The notes beneath the pieces were generated by a model. That model saw only the letters and a list, made by a program, of their open reading frames with translations. It made no database searches and was not told the DNA's origin. 64,000 nucleotides of DNA from Cristatella mucedo (Eukaryota; Bryozoa; Phylactolaemata; Cristatellidae), in the NCBI GenBank assembly GCA_009760855.2, contig WPIO01000027.1, forward strand, positions 3,838,501 through 3,902,500. The letters run 5' to 3'. Positions 54,396-64,000 of this stretch are shown here, piece by piece (position 1 is the first letter of the stretch; the number at the start of each line of letters is the position of its first letter). The position numbers were made by a program, and so were the translations under genes.

Positions 54396-55888
54396 TGTAG
54401 CGCCTTGCTGGCCTTGGCTGAATTTTAGCAAGAACAAGAGCTATTCGGTGGCGGGCAAAAACTCCTTTGTCCTGGAGCAGTGAGCCAGAGAGGAGCCTCA
54501 GTTCGGTTAGAGAGCAAAAGCCAGGAAGCTCTGAGAGCAGTGGTGGCGATTTGATCTTTAGAAATGGTCCGATACCCGTAGGAGCTGCTAATTGATGATG
54601 GCTGGCCTGTCAACCTCCGCCACCACTCTGTCCAAAAAGAATCGTCTGGAACCCATTCGCCATTCAAGCTGGACAGAGGTACCCTTCCAGCGGCCTAGTG
54701 TTGTGTGTGCCTGTTGCTTCTCGGCCACTGGTGTGTGCCCGGCTCACGGCTGGTGGTTGGGCGGTTGGCTCGGTGCGGCCTTTGATGTGGGCGTGTGGCC
54801 CACCACGGTGGCTCACAACGGATGCACTCCCTTATCTGTGGTGAGTCAGCCCCTAGCTCATACATGTACCCGCTGAGGGAATAAAGAGAGAGTCTCGTTC
54901 ACCGCTCACGTTCGCCTACTCGCGTCTTCGTGTCTCCGCGAGACTCCACTAGCGCTGCTACAGCCGGAGACACAGTAAGATAACACTAGTGACGGTATTC
55001 ATTCCTTATCGTAAAGGGCCATGGTGTCGGGCCCAATACCACTAAGCTCTTGCCCCATTGTCTCAGCTAAGTATTTAAGAGTCGAGCGACACTCGCTCTT
55101 GGTCTGTTGCTCGGCTCCGCACGTCGACGCCCTCGGACTCGTTTCACTGAAAACGAGGTAGGGCGGGCTGTTCGCCGGCGATGGACGGAACGGGACGAGG
55201 CAGCGCTAGGAGGATTCGGTGGACTCCACCGAATACGGTCGTATAGCGCCCGAGCTAGCATTTTGTGTTTCTTTTGTGTTTTGAGCGCGCGCGCTCGCAC
55301 GTGGTCTCGGCATAAGGATTTGCCGGTGCGAGCTAGATGTGATTGGTGTGCGTGGGGTATTCGTGCCGCATGGTGGAAACGGAGTCCTAGTTCTCCGGTT
55401 ACGGTTTAGGCTCCGGTTCGGGCTCCGTCTATTTGGGTCGTTTCCCATTATAGACTTAAGCAGCCTAAGTGTGGAGACGTGTTTCCTCCGCAAGAGTGAT
55501 ACTAATAATAATAATAATGAACTTGATAAAGCGCCCTCAGAGAAATCAATCTCTCTCTAGGCGCTTTACATTTGCTGCAAAGGGAGTGTTGGTGCTGTTG
55601 AGAGCGTGCGAGGAGCGTGGAGATAAAGCTGAGCTAGACGCGCAGCGACTTTGTGCGCTTGCGAATAAAGCTCAGTAAAATCCCCAATTTGTGTGTCTCG
55701 CTTTACAATTCACGCCGCGGACTCACGACCCCCTTTAGTAACGGTAAGAAGGTCAGCGCCAGAAACGCTCGTTTCGTGGCGGCCAGCATATTGCGCGTAG
55801 GCGCGCACCGAGCGGCATTAGGCGCTAGGTTACGCCGCTAGATAAGCGGCAGGTCAAGCCTACTCCGCCGAGCCTTCGGCGTTCCACC
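54396..55888 (+). mobile_element. LTR-like element, copy 2, nested in the LINE
   Basis: Starts TGTAGCGCC at 54396 and ends GGCGTTCCA at 55886. CACCTT occurs at both junctions (54390-54395 and 55885-55890), giving a 4-6 base target duplication. Excision restores the LINE codons for F-H-L-Y-A-D-D exactly. Contents: 'aaaactcctttgtcctggag', a 'gtatttaagagtcg' TATA-like site near 55073, 'aggattcggtggactccacc', 'gtctatttgggtcgtttccc', 'gcgaataaagctcagt', and 'cagcgccagaaacgctc'. It carries a minus-strand LINE-B tail at 55503-55588. No gag/pol seen, so solo LTR or non-autonomous. Confidence 0.82.
55503..55588 (-). mobile_element. LINE-B 3' tail inside the LTR-like element
   Basis: 'aataataataataatgaact', 'gataaagcgccctcagagaa', 'tctctctctaggcgctttac'. 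Copy 1 of the LTR-like element lacks it, so it is a third nesting level. Confidence 0.85.
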
Positions 55889-56499
55889 TTTATGCAGACG
55901 ACACTCTGCTGTACCTTTGCTTTGATCCCTTCCAGCCCTCGAGCACGTCCAAACGTTCTTAAACTTGATGATAAAAACCAACATAATAGTCATAGGTAAA
56001 CGAAGTCTGATTCAGAAATTGGAAAGGTTAATGCTCATAATCGACTCTTGCAGAATATCTGCTGTTGAAGCAGCACAAAATCTAGGTGTCATGTTCCAAA
56101 AGTGACCTTTCATTAGACGACCGCATCACAGGTCAAGTACGCTTACATTTAACTAAATAATATTGCTCGCATTTGCGCTTGCTTAGTTGGTGCAAAGCTC
56201 TGCAGCTATGGATGTCTGTTGCAAGACTAGCAGTAGCCACATCACACCACTTCTCCCCGAACTGCACTGACTCTCAGTCAAACAACGCATCGACTTCAAG
56301 ATAGTCCCCCACTTATTATACCTTTAATTATTTGGCTCCAGCCTACCTATCAGATCTACTTCTCCACCAGACTAAGCATCGTACCACTCGCTTTGCGGAA
56401 TCTGTTTATCTTTACCTCGTACGAATCTCATATCCTTTGGAGACAGCGATATAGTTTGTATGCTCCCTAAGCCTGGAACTCACTTCCGACTTGCAGCTC

Positions 56500-56657
56500 A
56501 CCGACTCCCGTATAGCAGCAGAAGAGCCCTTAAAGGCTATCACGACCACTTGCTGCGGCAATACCGGATCGCCCAACCAAGAATTCGAACCCATGACCTC
56601 GGTACAGAGGTCATGAAGAGCAAGCGCCTTGCCTAGTGTGCCATCACGGCTCACCGG
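56500..56657 (-). repeat. SINE-1 copy at the 3' end of the LINE at 52150-56530
   Basis: 'tatagcagcagaagagccct', 'agaattcgaacccatgacct' B box, head 'gtgtgccatcacggctcac'. It replaces the LINE 3' untranslated tail. Confidence 0.83.
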
Positions 56658-56659
56658 AA

Positions 56660-57045
56660 GCTAGAAAAAAGATCAGAAAGAACGATAGCTATGGCACTGC
56701 GTGCCTAGCCAGTAGTCGATGGCTGATCTATGACTGTGGTCATCTCATAGTTCGGCCTACCCAAGGATGGTGTCTTAAGCCTTCTTTGGAAACGGACATG
56801 AGGTTTGGCTAGCTAGCGTCCACATGCTAGGATCACGCCGTAGCAGTCATGGCCGAGTTGCTATCAGAAATGGAGCCAGGATTTTCAAATGGTGGCAAGA
56901 CCGGCAGGATGAGGCATGTAGAGGGTAAGACCGGTAAGTAATCAACAATTATAGCACACGGTCATTGTTTTCATTCGATACGAACTCGGCGGGAATAAAC
57001 AGGAATTAGGACCTAATTTCGTCGTTGGTGACGTTCGGCAGGCGT
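56660..57045. other. Unassigned stretch
   Basis: No gene or named repeat seen. Confidence 0.4.
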
Positions 57046-57049
57046 AGGT

Positions 57050-57325
57050 ATCTCGTGAATTGACATTTAAAACGAAGCTAAAACGCGTCTTTTTATCACA
57101 GCATTTAGTAGGTCCACGGGATTTGTTCTTATGCATGCTGAAACTGTGCTTACTGCCACTAGCCAACTTTGCATGCGACCCGGTCAACTCGAAACATGTT
57201 ATGCTTGTTGCCATTGAGGTTTTTACCACCAACAAACTAACCATGCTATCATGCTTCCTTTGATACAAATGTATAGAAAGAGATTGTTCTCTAAGGGCAC
57301 TATAACAAATGCAATAAAACAAAGG
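57050..57325 (+). mobile_element. LINE-B 3' end fragment
   Basis: 'acatttaaaacgaagctaaa', 'gctgaaactgtgcttactgc', 'tatagaaagagattgttctc'. Diverged tail. Confidence 0.7.
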
Positions 57326-57329
57326 GTAA

Positions 57330-57900
57330 CTTTCATGAGAGACTGCTAGCATTCGTGCTTGCTCTTGCATCGTGGAGTTTCCGCATGGATTAAAAGTACG
57401 CCTGCAATCATCTCACGTGCGTTGAATGCCTACTATTCCAGTGCGCATCCAGCTAGCGTTGAAGTCATCCAGCTATTTTTTGAACGTAATGTGGAAGTCT
57501 CACAGTTCGAACGAAAGAAGTCGATAGCTTGTATTTAAGGTAGGGGAAAGTTTGGTCGTTACACGTTTTTATAACTTGATTCTGAATTGGGTGCTGTTTC
57601 TCTATGAGTGGCCTACCCTTTTTACAGCCTTCCTCTGAACAAGAGAATCTTTAAGTACACATTGATGTGTAAAAAAGAGACAAATAGGAGGACCAAAACG
57701 ATTAACCTTAGTAAGGCACACGGCTTAAACACTCTTCCTAGTTATACTCATACGCCGAGCGCTAAGCTATGTGTCATGTGATATGCTACAGTGTGACAGA
57801 CTTGAGATTAACGCCACCAGAAAGAAGTGTGAGTAATGCACGGAGGTGAGAAAGACTGGGCATGAAATCAACTAAACAAGTCACTATTTTATAAGGATAT
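57330..57900. other. Unassigned stretch downstream of the right-end gene
   Basis: No feature recognised. Confidence 0.4.
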
Positions 57901-57916
57901 TGTTTCACTTTAAATA

Positions 57917-57922
57917 TTTATT
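57917..57922 (-). terminator. AATAAA polyadenylation signal of the right-end minus-strand gene
   Basis: The minus strand reads AAATAAATATTT here, 83 bases after the TGA stop at 58007-58005. Spacing is typical for a short 3' UTR. Confidence 0.7.
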
Positions 57923-58004
57923 TGATGATTGAGCCCGAGAGTCTTTTGTTGGGCAATGCAAGGCAAGGCTTCCTTTCCTTGACGGTTCAAATGCTTTGGC
58001 TGCT

Positions 58005-58088
58005 TCAGTCGAGGTCCAGATTGACTCCTTCTAATGGATTTTCTGTTGCGCCGACTCGTTGGTACACAAGTACGGTGACATTTCCGTC
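58005..58088 (-). CDS. Terminal coding exon of an unrecognised minus-strand gene
   Basis: A pyrimidine-rich acceptor ('ttattcttttag') is followed by DGNVTVLVYQRVG, then ATENPLEGVNLDLD and TGA: 27 codons plus stop, phase 0. The composition looks like a real C-terminus, and an AATAAA lies 83 bases beyond. The best upstream candidate in phase is the exon at 63963-63783, giving WLQ-DGNV across a 5.7-kb intron. I do not recognise the family. Longer open frames overlapping here in another frame are likely shadows. Confidence 0.6.
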   Translation of the reverse strand, partial: DGNVTVLVYQRVGATENPLEGVNLDLD

Positions 58089-58226
58089 CTAAAAGAATAA
58101 ATAGTACAGCCGAAGAGGTCAACGTAAAAATTTACTTCGAGAAACCGATATGAACCGATAGGTTATTCAATATTCAGAGAAAAGTTTCTTCGATCTTCGC
58201 GCCACCTGTATGTACATAATAGCATA

Positions 58227-58227
<1 letters not shown>

Positions 58228-58257
<30 letters not shown>

Positions 58258-58316
58258 ATATATTAATATATATATAACATACTAAATAAAATAATATATA
58301 TATATATATATATAAA
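58228..58316. repeat. (TA)n microsatellite, two blocks
   Basis: TA runs at about 58217-58250 and 58292-58312 separated by AT-rich sequence. Lies in the presumed last intron of the right-end gene. Confidence 0.95.
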
Positions 58317-58359
58317 TACATAATAGCAGGCTTCCGAAAAACGAATATACACACCTATT

Positions 58360-59265
58360 GCTATACTGCTGACCATATTTTAGAGTAGCTGAAAACCTAA
58401 AAATAGGACGGCCTTAGAAATTCGTGAGTGCTTCAATCCTGCACGGCACTTGAAAGGGTTTTACGGAGTGGCACTCGTAATGGTTTTACGGAGTGGAATA
58501 GAAAAAATTAACATCACGAGGATTAAAGCAAACGTGTTTCTGAATTGCGATTATTACGAACTTGACGTCTCGGGTTCATATCTCATTTAAATATGGTTAA
58601 TGTCTTAGTTAATCAGTTCAAGCCAAACATTTTCCTGGAACTTGTTTGCTTGTGCACTTTTTAATTTGTTCCAGAACCAGAGACTATCGTGAAAGCGTAT
58701 ACATTTTTTTATCGTAGCGAAAGTATTTTCATATTGTGCCATATTATTGGCATAAATGAGCAGCTTCTGCTACTTGCTAGCTATATTTGCTAGCTATTAA
58801 AGCTATGAGAAATGAAGTTCGCTAGTATCAGTCAAGTGGCAGTGAGATCTTGATGCACTCTTTATTCTTTATTTCCAGTTTTTCGCTAAATGGAGCGTTT
58901 CAGGGCCCCTATGCAATTTCGCAACTGCACTTTTATGGCCACACTAGGGTTTCCAAACAACATTTCGCTAAAAGAAAGGGGTGCAATTCCTTCCCAGATT
59001 CACAGTTGTCTGATGTTTTATTGTCTCACACATTTCAGTTTAATTAATTTAATTTAATTCAGTATTTGTATATAATCGACTAAGAGCTCAGCCTGGTTGG
59101 TGGTCTGTAATGACTTTCACAGGAATGATTAATTACATTTAATTATTAGATAATCATAATGTATATTAATATATTTAGATTAATATATTTAATCAATGTA
59201 ATTAATTCCGTAGGATCTATGCTTTTAATGTTAAATGTATCGGTAGCGTTTGGTGCCTTCTATTA
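58360..59265. other. Intronic AT-rich stretch, nothing recognised
   Basis: No coding domain. 59040-59220 is very AT-rich ('aattaatttaatttaattc'). Confidence 0.4.
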
Positions 59266-59269
59266 CCAC

Positions 59270-60290
59270 GTTCTTGTTTAGTACTAATACGCTCTTCTGG
59301 GTATCGCTAGTACTGCACTGCAATTGTGTAGAACCATTCTCAGTAGATTTCATAATTGAGATGTGAGTAAGCGAGATATCATTTCTGAGCTTTTAAAGTA
59401 CGCGATAAACAAGGGAATCATGTTTGATCCACTTCTTCTCACAATGTGTACTGCGGCTCTTTCTGATATGCTGGGCCAAGAACAATCAAGGCTTTCATCT
59501 GTATAAGATGCCAGCCAAGTGTAACTGCACTTCAACTAAGCCCCACCTGCCAGCACGCTCAACTAACTTGTAAAATTCATCACCGAAATTAGTGCCTGGA
59601 TGCAAGCAAACCTTTGCAGACTGCTTGAAGCGGTGACCAACCTACCAAGCCTCAGCGCCAAAATGAGCTTGGCCTACACAAGCCCTTAGCATCTGCACGA
59701 TATCAAGTTAGGCTGTCCCATCAATGTAATCTTTCACCGGATACTTGAAAATATGTACATTTGCAATATTTTGGCTTGGTTAGACAAGGAGATCACAGCC
59801 AAGCTGATCCATAATTTTGTGACGTCACAACTCCATCCGCATACTTCATTACTAACGGGCTTTCCTACTTCAGTAATAAGACGCTTACAGTTGATCGTTT
59901 ACTCAGCAGCAGGGCTTTTCTGACATGAAAGTTGTAATTGCCACGGTTTATTATTTATCAACGCCCTACCTTAGTTTCTCACAAACAGCATGTCAAAATT
60001 AATGTTGTCTGGCTAAATTTAATGAATATTGTCTTGTTTTGGTGTAACTCTCCGAAGTCTGTTCTCAATGGGCTTCCCCTCTCACTATCCATTTTATAGA
60101 ATCAAGTCGTAAAGCTTCGCTTCAAACCCATCTTCAATCCTTTGGAGTCCGTGCAGTTCATATGCTCCCAAACTCTGCAATTTACTCTCGACTCTCATGT
60201 TGAGATATCTCATGACTTGAATGTACTTGAAAAAGGCCACCAGTCTACCTGTTCGTCCCAGTATTTATTCAGTCCGGGATAATAAAAATT
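59270..60290 (+). pseudogene. LINE-B-like reverse-transcriptase fossil, strongly decayed
   Basis: ISELLKYAINKGIMFDPLLL, LTMCTAALSDMLGQEQSRL corresponds to the block 'KYGVPQGSVLGPLLFTxYxxPLSDILxxH'. It is followed by ISAWMQANL (the 'I..WM..N.L' block), and near 60130-60240 by 'aatcctttggagtccgtgca' and 'catatgctcccaaactctgc' of the LINE-B C-terminus. Many stops. Confidence 0.75.
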
Positions 60291-60294
60291 TTTC

Positions 60295-61430
60295 GAGCTT
60301 TCTCCTGCTGATACTATAATGGTATCATTAAGTAATTATCATGCTTCAGACATTTACTTCTTACGGTGTCGTACAGATTTTTATTATTCTATATATTAGT
60401 GAGGCAATATGGTTCGTCCAAGAGTTTCTGATAAATTTAGTATAGCAGTACCTGGATATAAGACACGCCGGCAATGCAAAGGGTGCTTTAAAGGCCAGCA
60501 TGTTTGCACAATGGTCAACCTATGTTTATATGAGGATTAGACGGCTGAAACACATAGCTTCAAACTTTGCCTAAATACAATATGATAGTGGAGGCTACAA
60601 GAACGGTGAGATCGGAAGTTTCTTCAGACTCTGCCAGCTATCTAATTTTCAGAGAAGTTTGCCTGCCACTGAAAGAATGATAAAGCCTGAACGTGGGGGC
60701 TTCTTGTTTGCGTCTACTAAAATTTCATGTTTTTGATTCGTGTAGCAAGAAGCGAAGGACTAAGCGAAGGACTGCTAATAAGCCATTGATTATAGGTGCT
60801 AGAGGAGCTATTTATTGCTTATACTGCTTATTGATTATAGGTGCTAGTAGCATTTAGAATCTTATCTTTCAAAATCTTCGGCTTCATAATTAGTAAATTT
60901 GAATAAAGTATGCTATTTAAGGCAATTTAATAGAATATATATGACGTGAGTTGACAATTGTATTTAATTGTATTTTAATTGTATTTAGTTGTCAAATGGT
61001 TAACGAAAGAAGTTGAATCGAACCAGATGCTCTCGCTTGGAGGTGTAATGGATTGCTCCATCTATGACCAATTTGATTGCATTAGCTTTGGGCTATGCAG
61101 AGTATTTCATGAGTGATGATTCAGCGGATTGTTAGCTATGCTCTGAGATGGTACTTTTGTAAGTATTGATCGCCTAGCTTTTGTAAGTATCAATCTAGTA
61201 GCCCTTAGATGCTTTAGGTTTTATGAAAAAGGCATATTTTGGGGTCATTCACTCGTCAATAACACTGCAGCAGCTTCACGCGGGTCAATGCAGGTAACGT
61301 GCGATGAAGGTAGATAGTCAGTGAACAGAAGGAACAAATCTTTTCACACCACCAGTAAACTCAAGTAACGAAATTGGTTTGCAACGGATGTGCATGACAA
61401 AAAGAACATGACCGCGGGTGGGGCGAGCTA
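60295..61430. other. AT-rich stretch, nothing recognised
   Basis: Includes a short local duplication ('cttattgattataggtgcta' near 60785 and 60830). No gene seen. Confidence 0.4.
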
Positions 61431-61431
61431 A

Positions 61432-61953
61432 TTAGAAGATGTCAAACGCAATTAGATTGGCGTTCTCAGCTGAGTCAGGTAGACCTCGCTGAACGTGTGC
61501 CCGAGCCGGTGCGTCCAACAAAGCCAGAGTACGAGGCTCGAGCTGCAGCGCGAGAGCGAGCAAGCTCTCCTGAGACTCGGCGCCGTGGCGCCGCTGCCTC
61601 CACTGTGCAGCACAGCTTCTGGCAGTGGCCATGGCAGCCATCGCTGGAGGCTGCATGAGTTGAGCTGCTGCATCGACACAGGCACAACATGGCAGGCCAT
61701 TTATATAGAGCACCTCCCACCTCCTGGATCCTAGGCAGCCAATATAAAACCGCAAGCTAAAATGGGCTGCTTGCTCGGCTAAGTGCCTGCTTGCTAAGTG
61801 CCCGACCAATTGACCGAAAAATTGTCTGAGTGACTGACCTAGTTCCAGCACAGTGCTTGGTAGGCACCTGCTGCCAGATTGAAAAGTGCTGCATTGGCAG
61901 AAATGGTCACAAATTCGTTTTTGGAGCCTGGCTTCTGGTTGCCACAATAGCAA
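61432..61953 (-). other. GC-rich island with a 173-codon open frame, unrecognised
   Basis: A compact GC-rich segment (about 61480-61640) inside AT-rich DNA. The minus frame is open for 173 codons, with Ala/Arg/Leu-rich sequence such as AMAAMATARSCAAQWRQRRH and no domain. High GC alone lengthens frames, so coding status is doubtful. It could be a regulatory island. Confidence 0.3.
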
Positions 61954-62103
61954 TGGCCATTGCGACGGACAGAAAGAAAATTACCGTAATATTTTCGGGA
62001 TCAATTCGTCGGATGACTGTGTCGTCGAACAAGTACCAATTTTTGTCCATGGCATTTAGTGCGTGCACATAATCTGGAAATAAGATCCATCACTCGGAGC
62101 GCT

Positions 62104-62199
62104 TATAAAAGCAGCAATTGAAAACAGAGCGCTTCTATCAGTAATTCTTTTCCTCGAGTTGCTATTATTAACGTGAGCTGATTAGCTACTATGGTAAGT
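62104..62199 (+). promoter_or_regulatory. Candidate TATA promoter with ATG directly followed by a splice donor
   Basis: TATAAAA at 62104-62110. An initiator-like 'ttctatcagta' lies about 30 bases downstream. At 62191 ATG is followed immediately by GTAAGT, as in genes whose first intron splits the start codon from the rest. A possible next exon is the 27-base block 62932-62958 (after 'taatatttcag', before GTGTAT). Speculative; no protein family supports it. Confidence 0.35.
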
Positions 62200-62394
62200 G
62201 TCTCTCAACCGGGATGCGATCGACCATGACTACTGTGTCTGGTCTTCTGAATAAAATTTTAAACATCAACCAGTAGTTACAAGAGTGATCGCATTGAGTA
62301 AATTGGTTAGCAAATAGGTGAGCGAAATTACCTACTCTAACCTTATCATAGTTTATTTCTTATTAATATCTACTGGAATAGATATAATACTAGA

Positions 62395-62465
62395 ATAGAA
62401 TACTATAATATACTATAATATATACTATATATATAATATACTATAATATACTATAATAGAATACT
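62395..62465. repeat. ACTATAATAT simple repeat
   Basis: Seven or so units of 'actataatat' with variations. Confidence 0.85.
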
Positions 62466-62469
62466 GCAA

Positions 62470-63780
62470 GGCATTCAATTTACCAATTGCCACAGCTTAT
62501 TCTGAGAACTCTAATGACGCTGATGGAATACTTGGTGATGACGTGTGACAATTCTGACATATAATACATTTTGTCATATGTAATAAAGAAGTTTTGCACC
62601 CAAGCCGTTTCAAAAGTTTTGTTAATAGACTAGCTAAGTGTATTCAAGGCTGTTAAGGTAAATATTTGGATAGTCATGAATTTGGTAAAAAACAGCTAAT
62701 CAAGTTAACTTAAGTTGCAAAACAAGACAAATGAGCCTAAGCATCAGCTTTCATAGGATTATATAAAGAAAGCTCAAAAGGACCAAGGATGAAACAATTT
62801 TCAGCCCTTTTAACACTTTTTCATATATTACAGGCTTTGTATTTCCTTTGTTTTTGGTGGCATGTGTGTATATTTAGAAAGTTATGAAAAGACATAAATG
62901 CATAGATCTAGATGAGCTATTAATATTTCAGGTACAGCCGATGGATAAGTTGCTCCAGGTGTATTGTGTATGCTCTTTTCATACTTGTAACAAAAAGGTA
63001 CTGCACTTTTTTAATAGCAACAAGCGTGATGATATGCAGGATGGAGGTAGCCACTATTTTTGGACACTAAATACTCGCGTAATTAAATGCATTTCATGGC
63101 AGGTATTGGCGATCGTCATTATTTTCATTTGTATTTGATCAAGCGGTCAACAAGTTCTCATTATTTTACTTCTAAGATATATATAACTCGATAAAGCGTA
63201 ATATTACTCTGTATTTTTCTAATTAAATTCCGTGTTTGGTATGATATTATGAAGTAATTTTTTAAAATAAAACCATTTTTTTCTACTTTATAATTACGCT
63301 GAGAACAAAATTAACATTAAAATGTGAATATGCATAACTATAGGCTGTTGGTTTATATACTGAGAACATAATGTTTACCTGAGAGAAGATTGCACCAGCG
63401 CTCAGTATTGGCGCCATTGAGCCAACTGAGTTGCCTTACACTCAACAAACACGTACAGACTTAGTTTTATATAACTGATTATGTGACTGAGCATAATTGT
63501 GATGTGTCTTCCGATTGGGTGTGCGTCTTCTTGCTATAAAGAATTAGCCCTGTCCGGACTGCGGTTACATTAGCATTCGGCGATCGGATAAATTATTTTC
63601 TGCCGGCTTACGCAAGTTAGTGCAAATGAAGAAGTTCTCCTTACACACTTGCAATCCACTAAAATCCCAACCAAGGAAGCGAACTTAGCGATTATTGCAA
63701 CTAGGAGTTAGGTAGTACAGAGGGCCTAAAATAACAAAAATGGGTTGGCAGAATTTCATTCTTGAAGTACGACAACATTT
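62470..63780. other. Stretch before the right-end exon, nothing firm
   Basis: An 84-codon plus-strand open frame (62884-63138) overlaps two acceptor-like sites but shows no domain. Otherwise AT-rich and unassigned. Confidence 0.35.
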
Positions 63781-63782
63781 AC

Positions 63783-63963
63783 CTGTAACCATAAGTCAGC
63801 AAATTTATTGGTAGCAACAGGACGCAAGAACACATACTTACAATGCCCTAAGCGTCCAGTATTAGATCCGTCGAACATCGCCGCAGCACACAGGTTGTAA
63901 GTGTAGTCACCGTTCTCTGAGCTAGGGCTATCAGGTGCGAGATAGGTCTTCATATTAAGACCT
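63783..63963 (-). CDS. Internal coding exon of an unrecognised minus-strand gene
   Basis: Acceptor 'cttcaattttcag', donor GTAAAT. One base plus 60 codons without stops: GLNMKTYLAPDSPSSENGDY, TYNLCAAAMFDGSNTGRLGH, CKYVFLRPVATNKFADLWLQ. The YTYNLC pattern after an acidic turn recalls mannose-6-phosphate-receptor-homology (lumenal, disulphide-bonded) domains, but the match is weak. A second possible donor (GTAAGT) lies inside the exon after LGH. The upstream exon lies beyond 64000. Confidence 0.65.
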
Positions 63964-64000
63964 CTGAAAATTGAAGTCGGTTAGTTATTATTTTAAAAAT

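Larger units (their letters stand above)
52150..56530 (+). pseudogene. LINE-B long copy: endonuclease and reverse-transcriptase remnants, interrupted by an LTR-like element
   Basis: 52440-52580: the endonuclease start (PVIISNIITEYDLDLFALIE-TW). 52700-52900: further endonuclease (IVAVVYRPG; NFNFHSDNYPTL). 53100-54395: reverse transcriptase (SLIVFLDLLAAFNTIDHKVF; LGISGTALQLF; YLSGRLQNVAVNGQ). After the insertion at 54396-55888 it resumes at 55889 with YADDTLLYLCFDPFQPSSTS (YADD codons 55891-55902), then DLSLDD and the C-terminal region (56030-56500). A 13-base G run at 52321-52333 lies upstream. Many stops; dead. Confidence 0.9.

Overview
This is animal (metazoan) nuclear DNA, most likely from an invertebrate. 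The evidence is multi-exon genes with GT-AG introns, tRNA-derived SINEs, several LINE families, hAT and Tc1/mariner fossils, long CA, GA and TA microsatellites and a CpG-rich promoter-like patch. No bacterial or phage gene organisation is seen. I cannot name the species from this sequence.

The left half (about 500 to 33,000) is one large minus-strand gene for a ubiquitin-specific protease of the USP4/USP11/USP15 class. I could place eleven coding exons, from the start codon at 31979-31977 to an exon ending at 518. All join in frame (1,491 coding bases, 497 codons) at canonical splice sites. They cover an N-terminal DUSP domain, the ubiquitin-like domain, a Ser-rich linker and the first part of the UCH/USP catalytic domain, including the catalytic Cys box. 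The rest of the catalytic domain (second half, with the His box) lies beyond position 1. The introns (0.36 to 7.2 kb) are packed with repeats.

The middle and right (33,000 to about 57,300, and 59,270 to 60,290) form a graveyard of nested transposable elements. It holds a broken minus-strand hAT transposase with a zinc-finger N-terminus (34,700-39,350), cut by a LINE 3' fragment and by a 1.8-kb GC-rich element with an internal inverted repeat. A second hAT-like fossil (about 47,000-51,600) is split by LINE material. A LINE with endonuclease and reverse-transcriptase remnants (about 52,150-56,530) is interrupted just before its YADD motif by a 1.5-kb LTR-like element with a visible target-site duplication. 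Two tRNA-SINE families share a 3' tail with the local LINE, the usual sign of a SINE-LINE partnership.

The right end (57,900-64,000) holds a second minus-strand host gene. It has a terminal exon with stop codon and poly(A) signal (58,088-57,917) and an upstream exon at 63,963-63,783. A plus-strand TATA box with an ATG directly followed by a splice donor (62,104-62,199) may mark a third gene. No complete new biological system stands out. The best leads are the unusual USP zinc-binding loop, the nested elements and their junctions, two fossils of a transposon-like protein family, and the unrecognised right-end gene.
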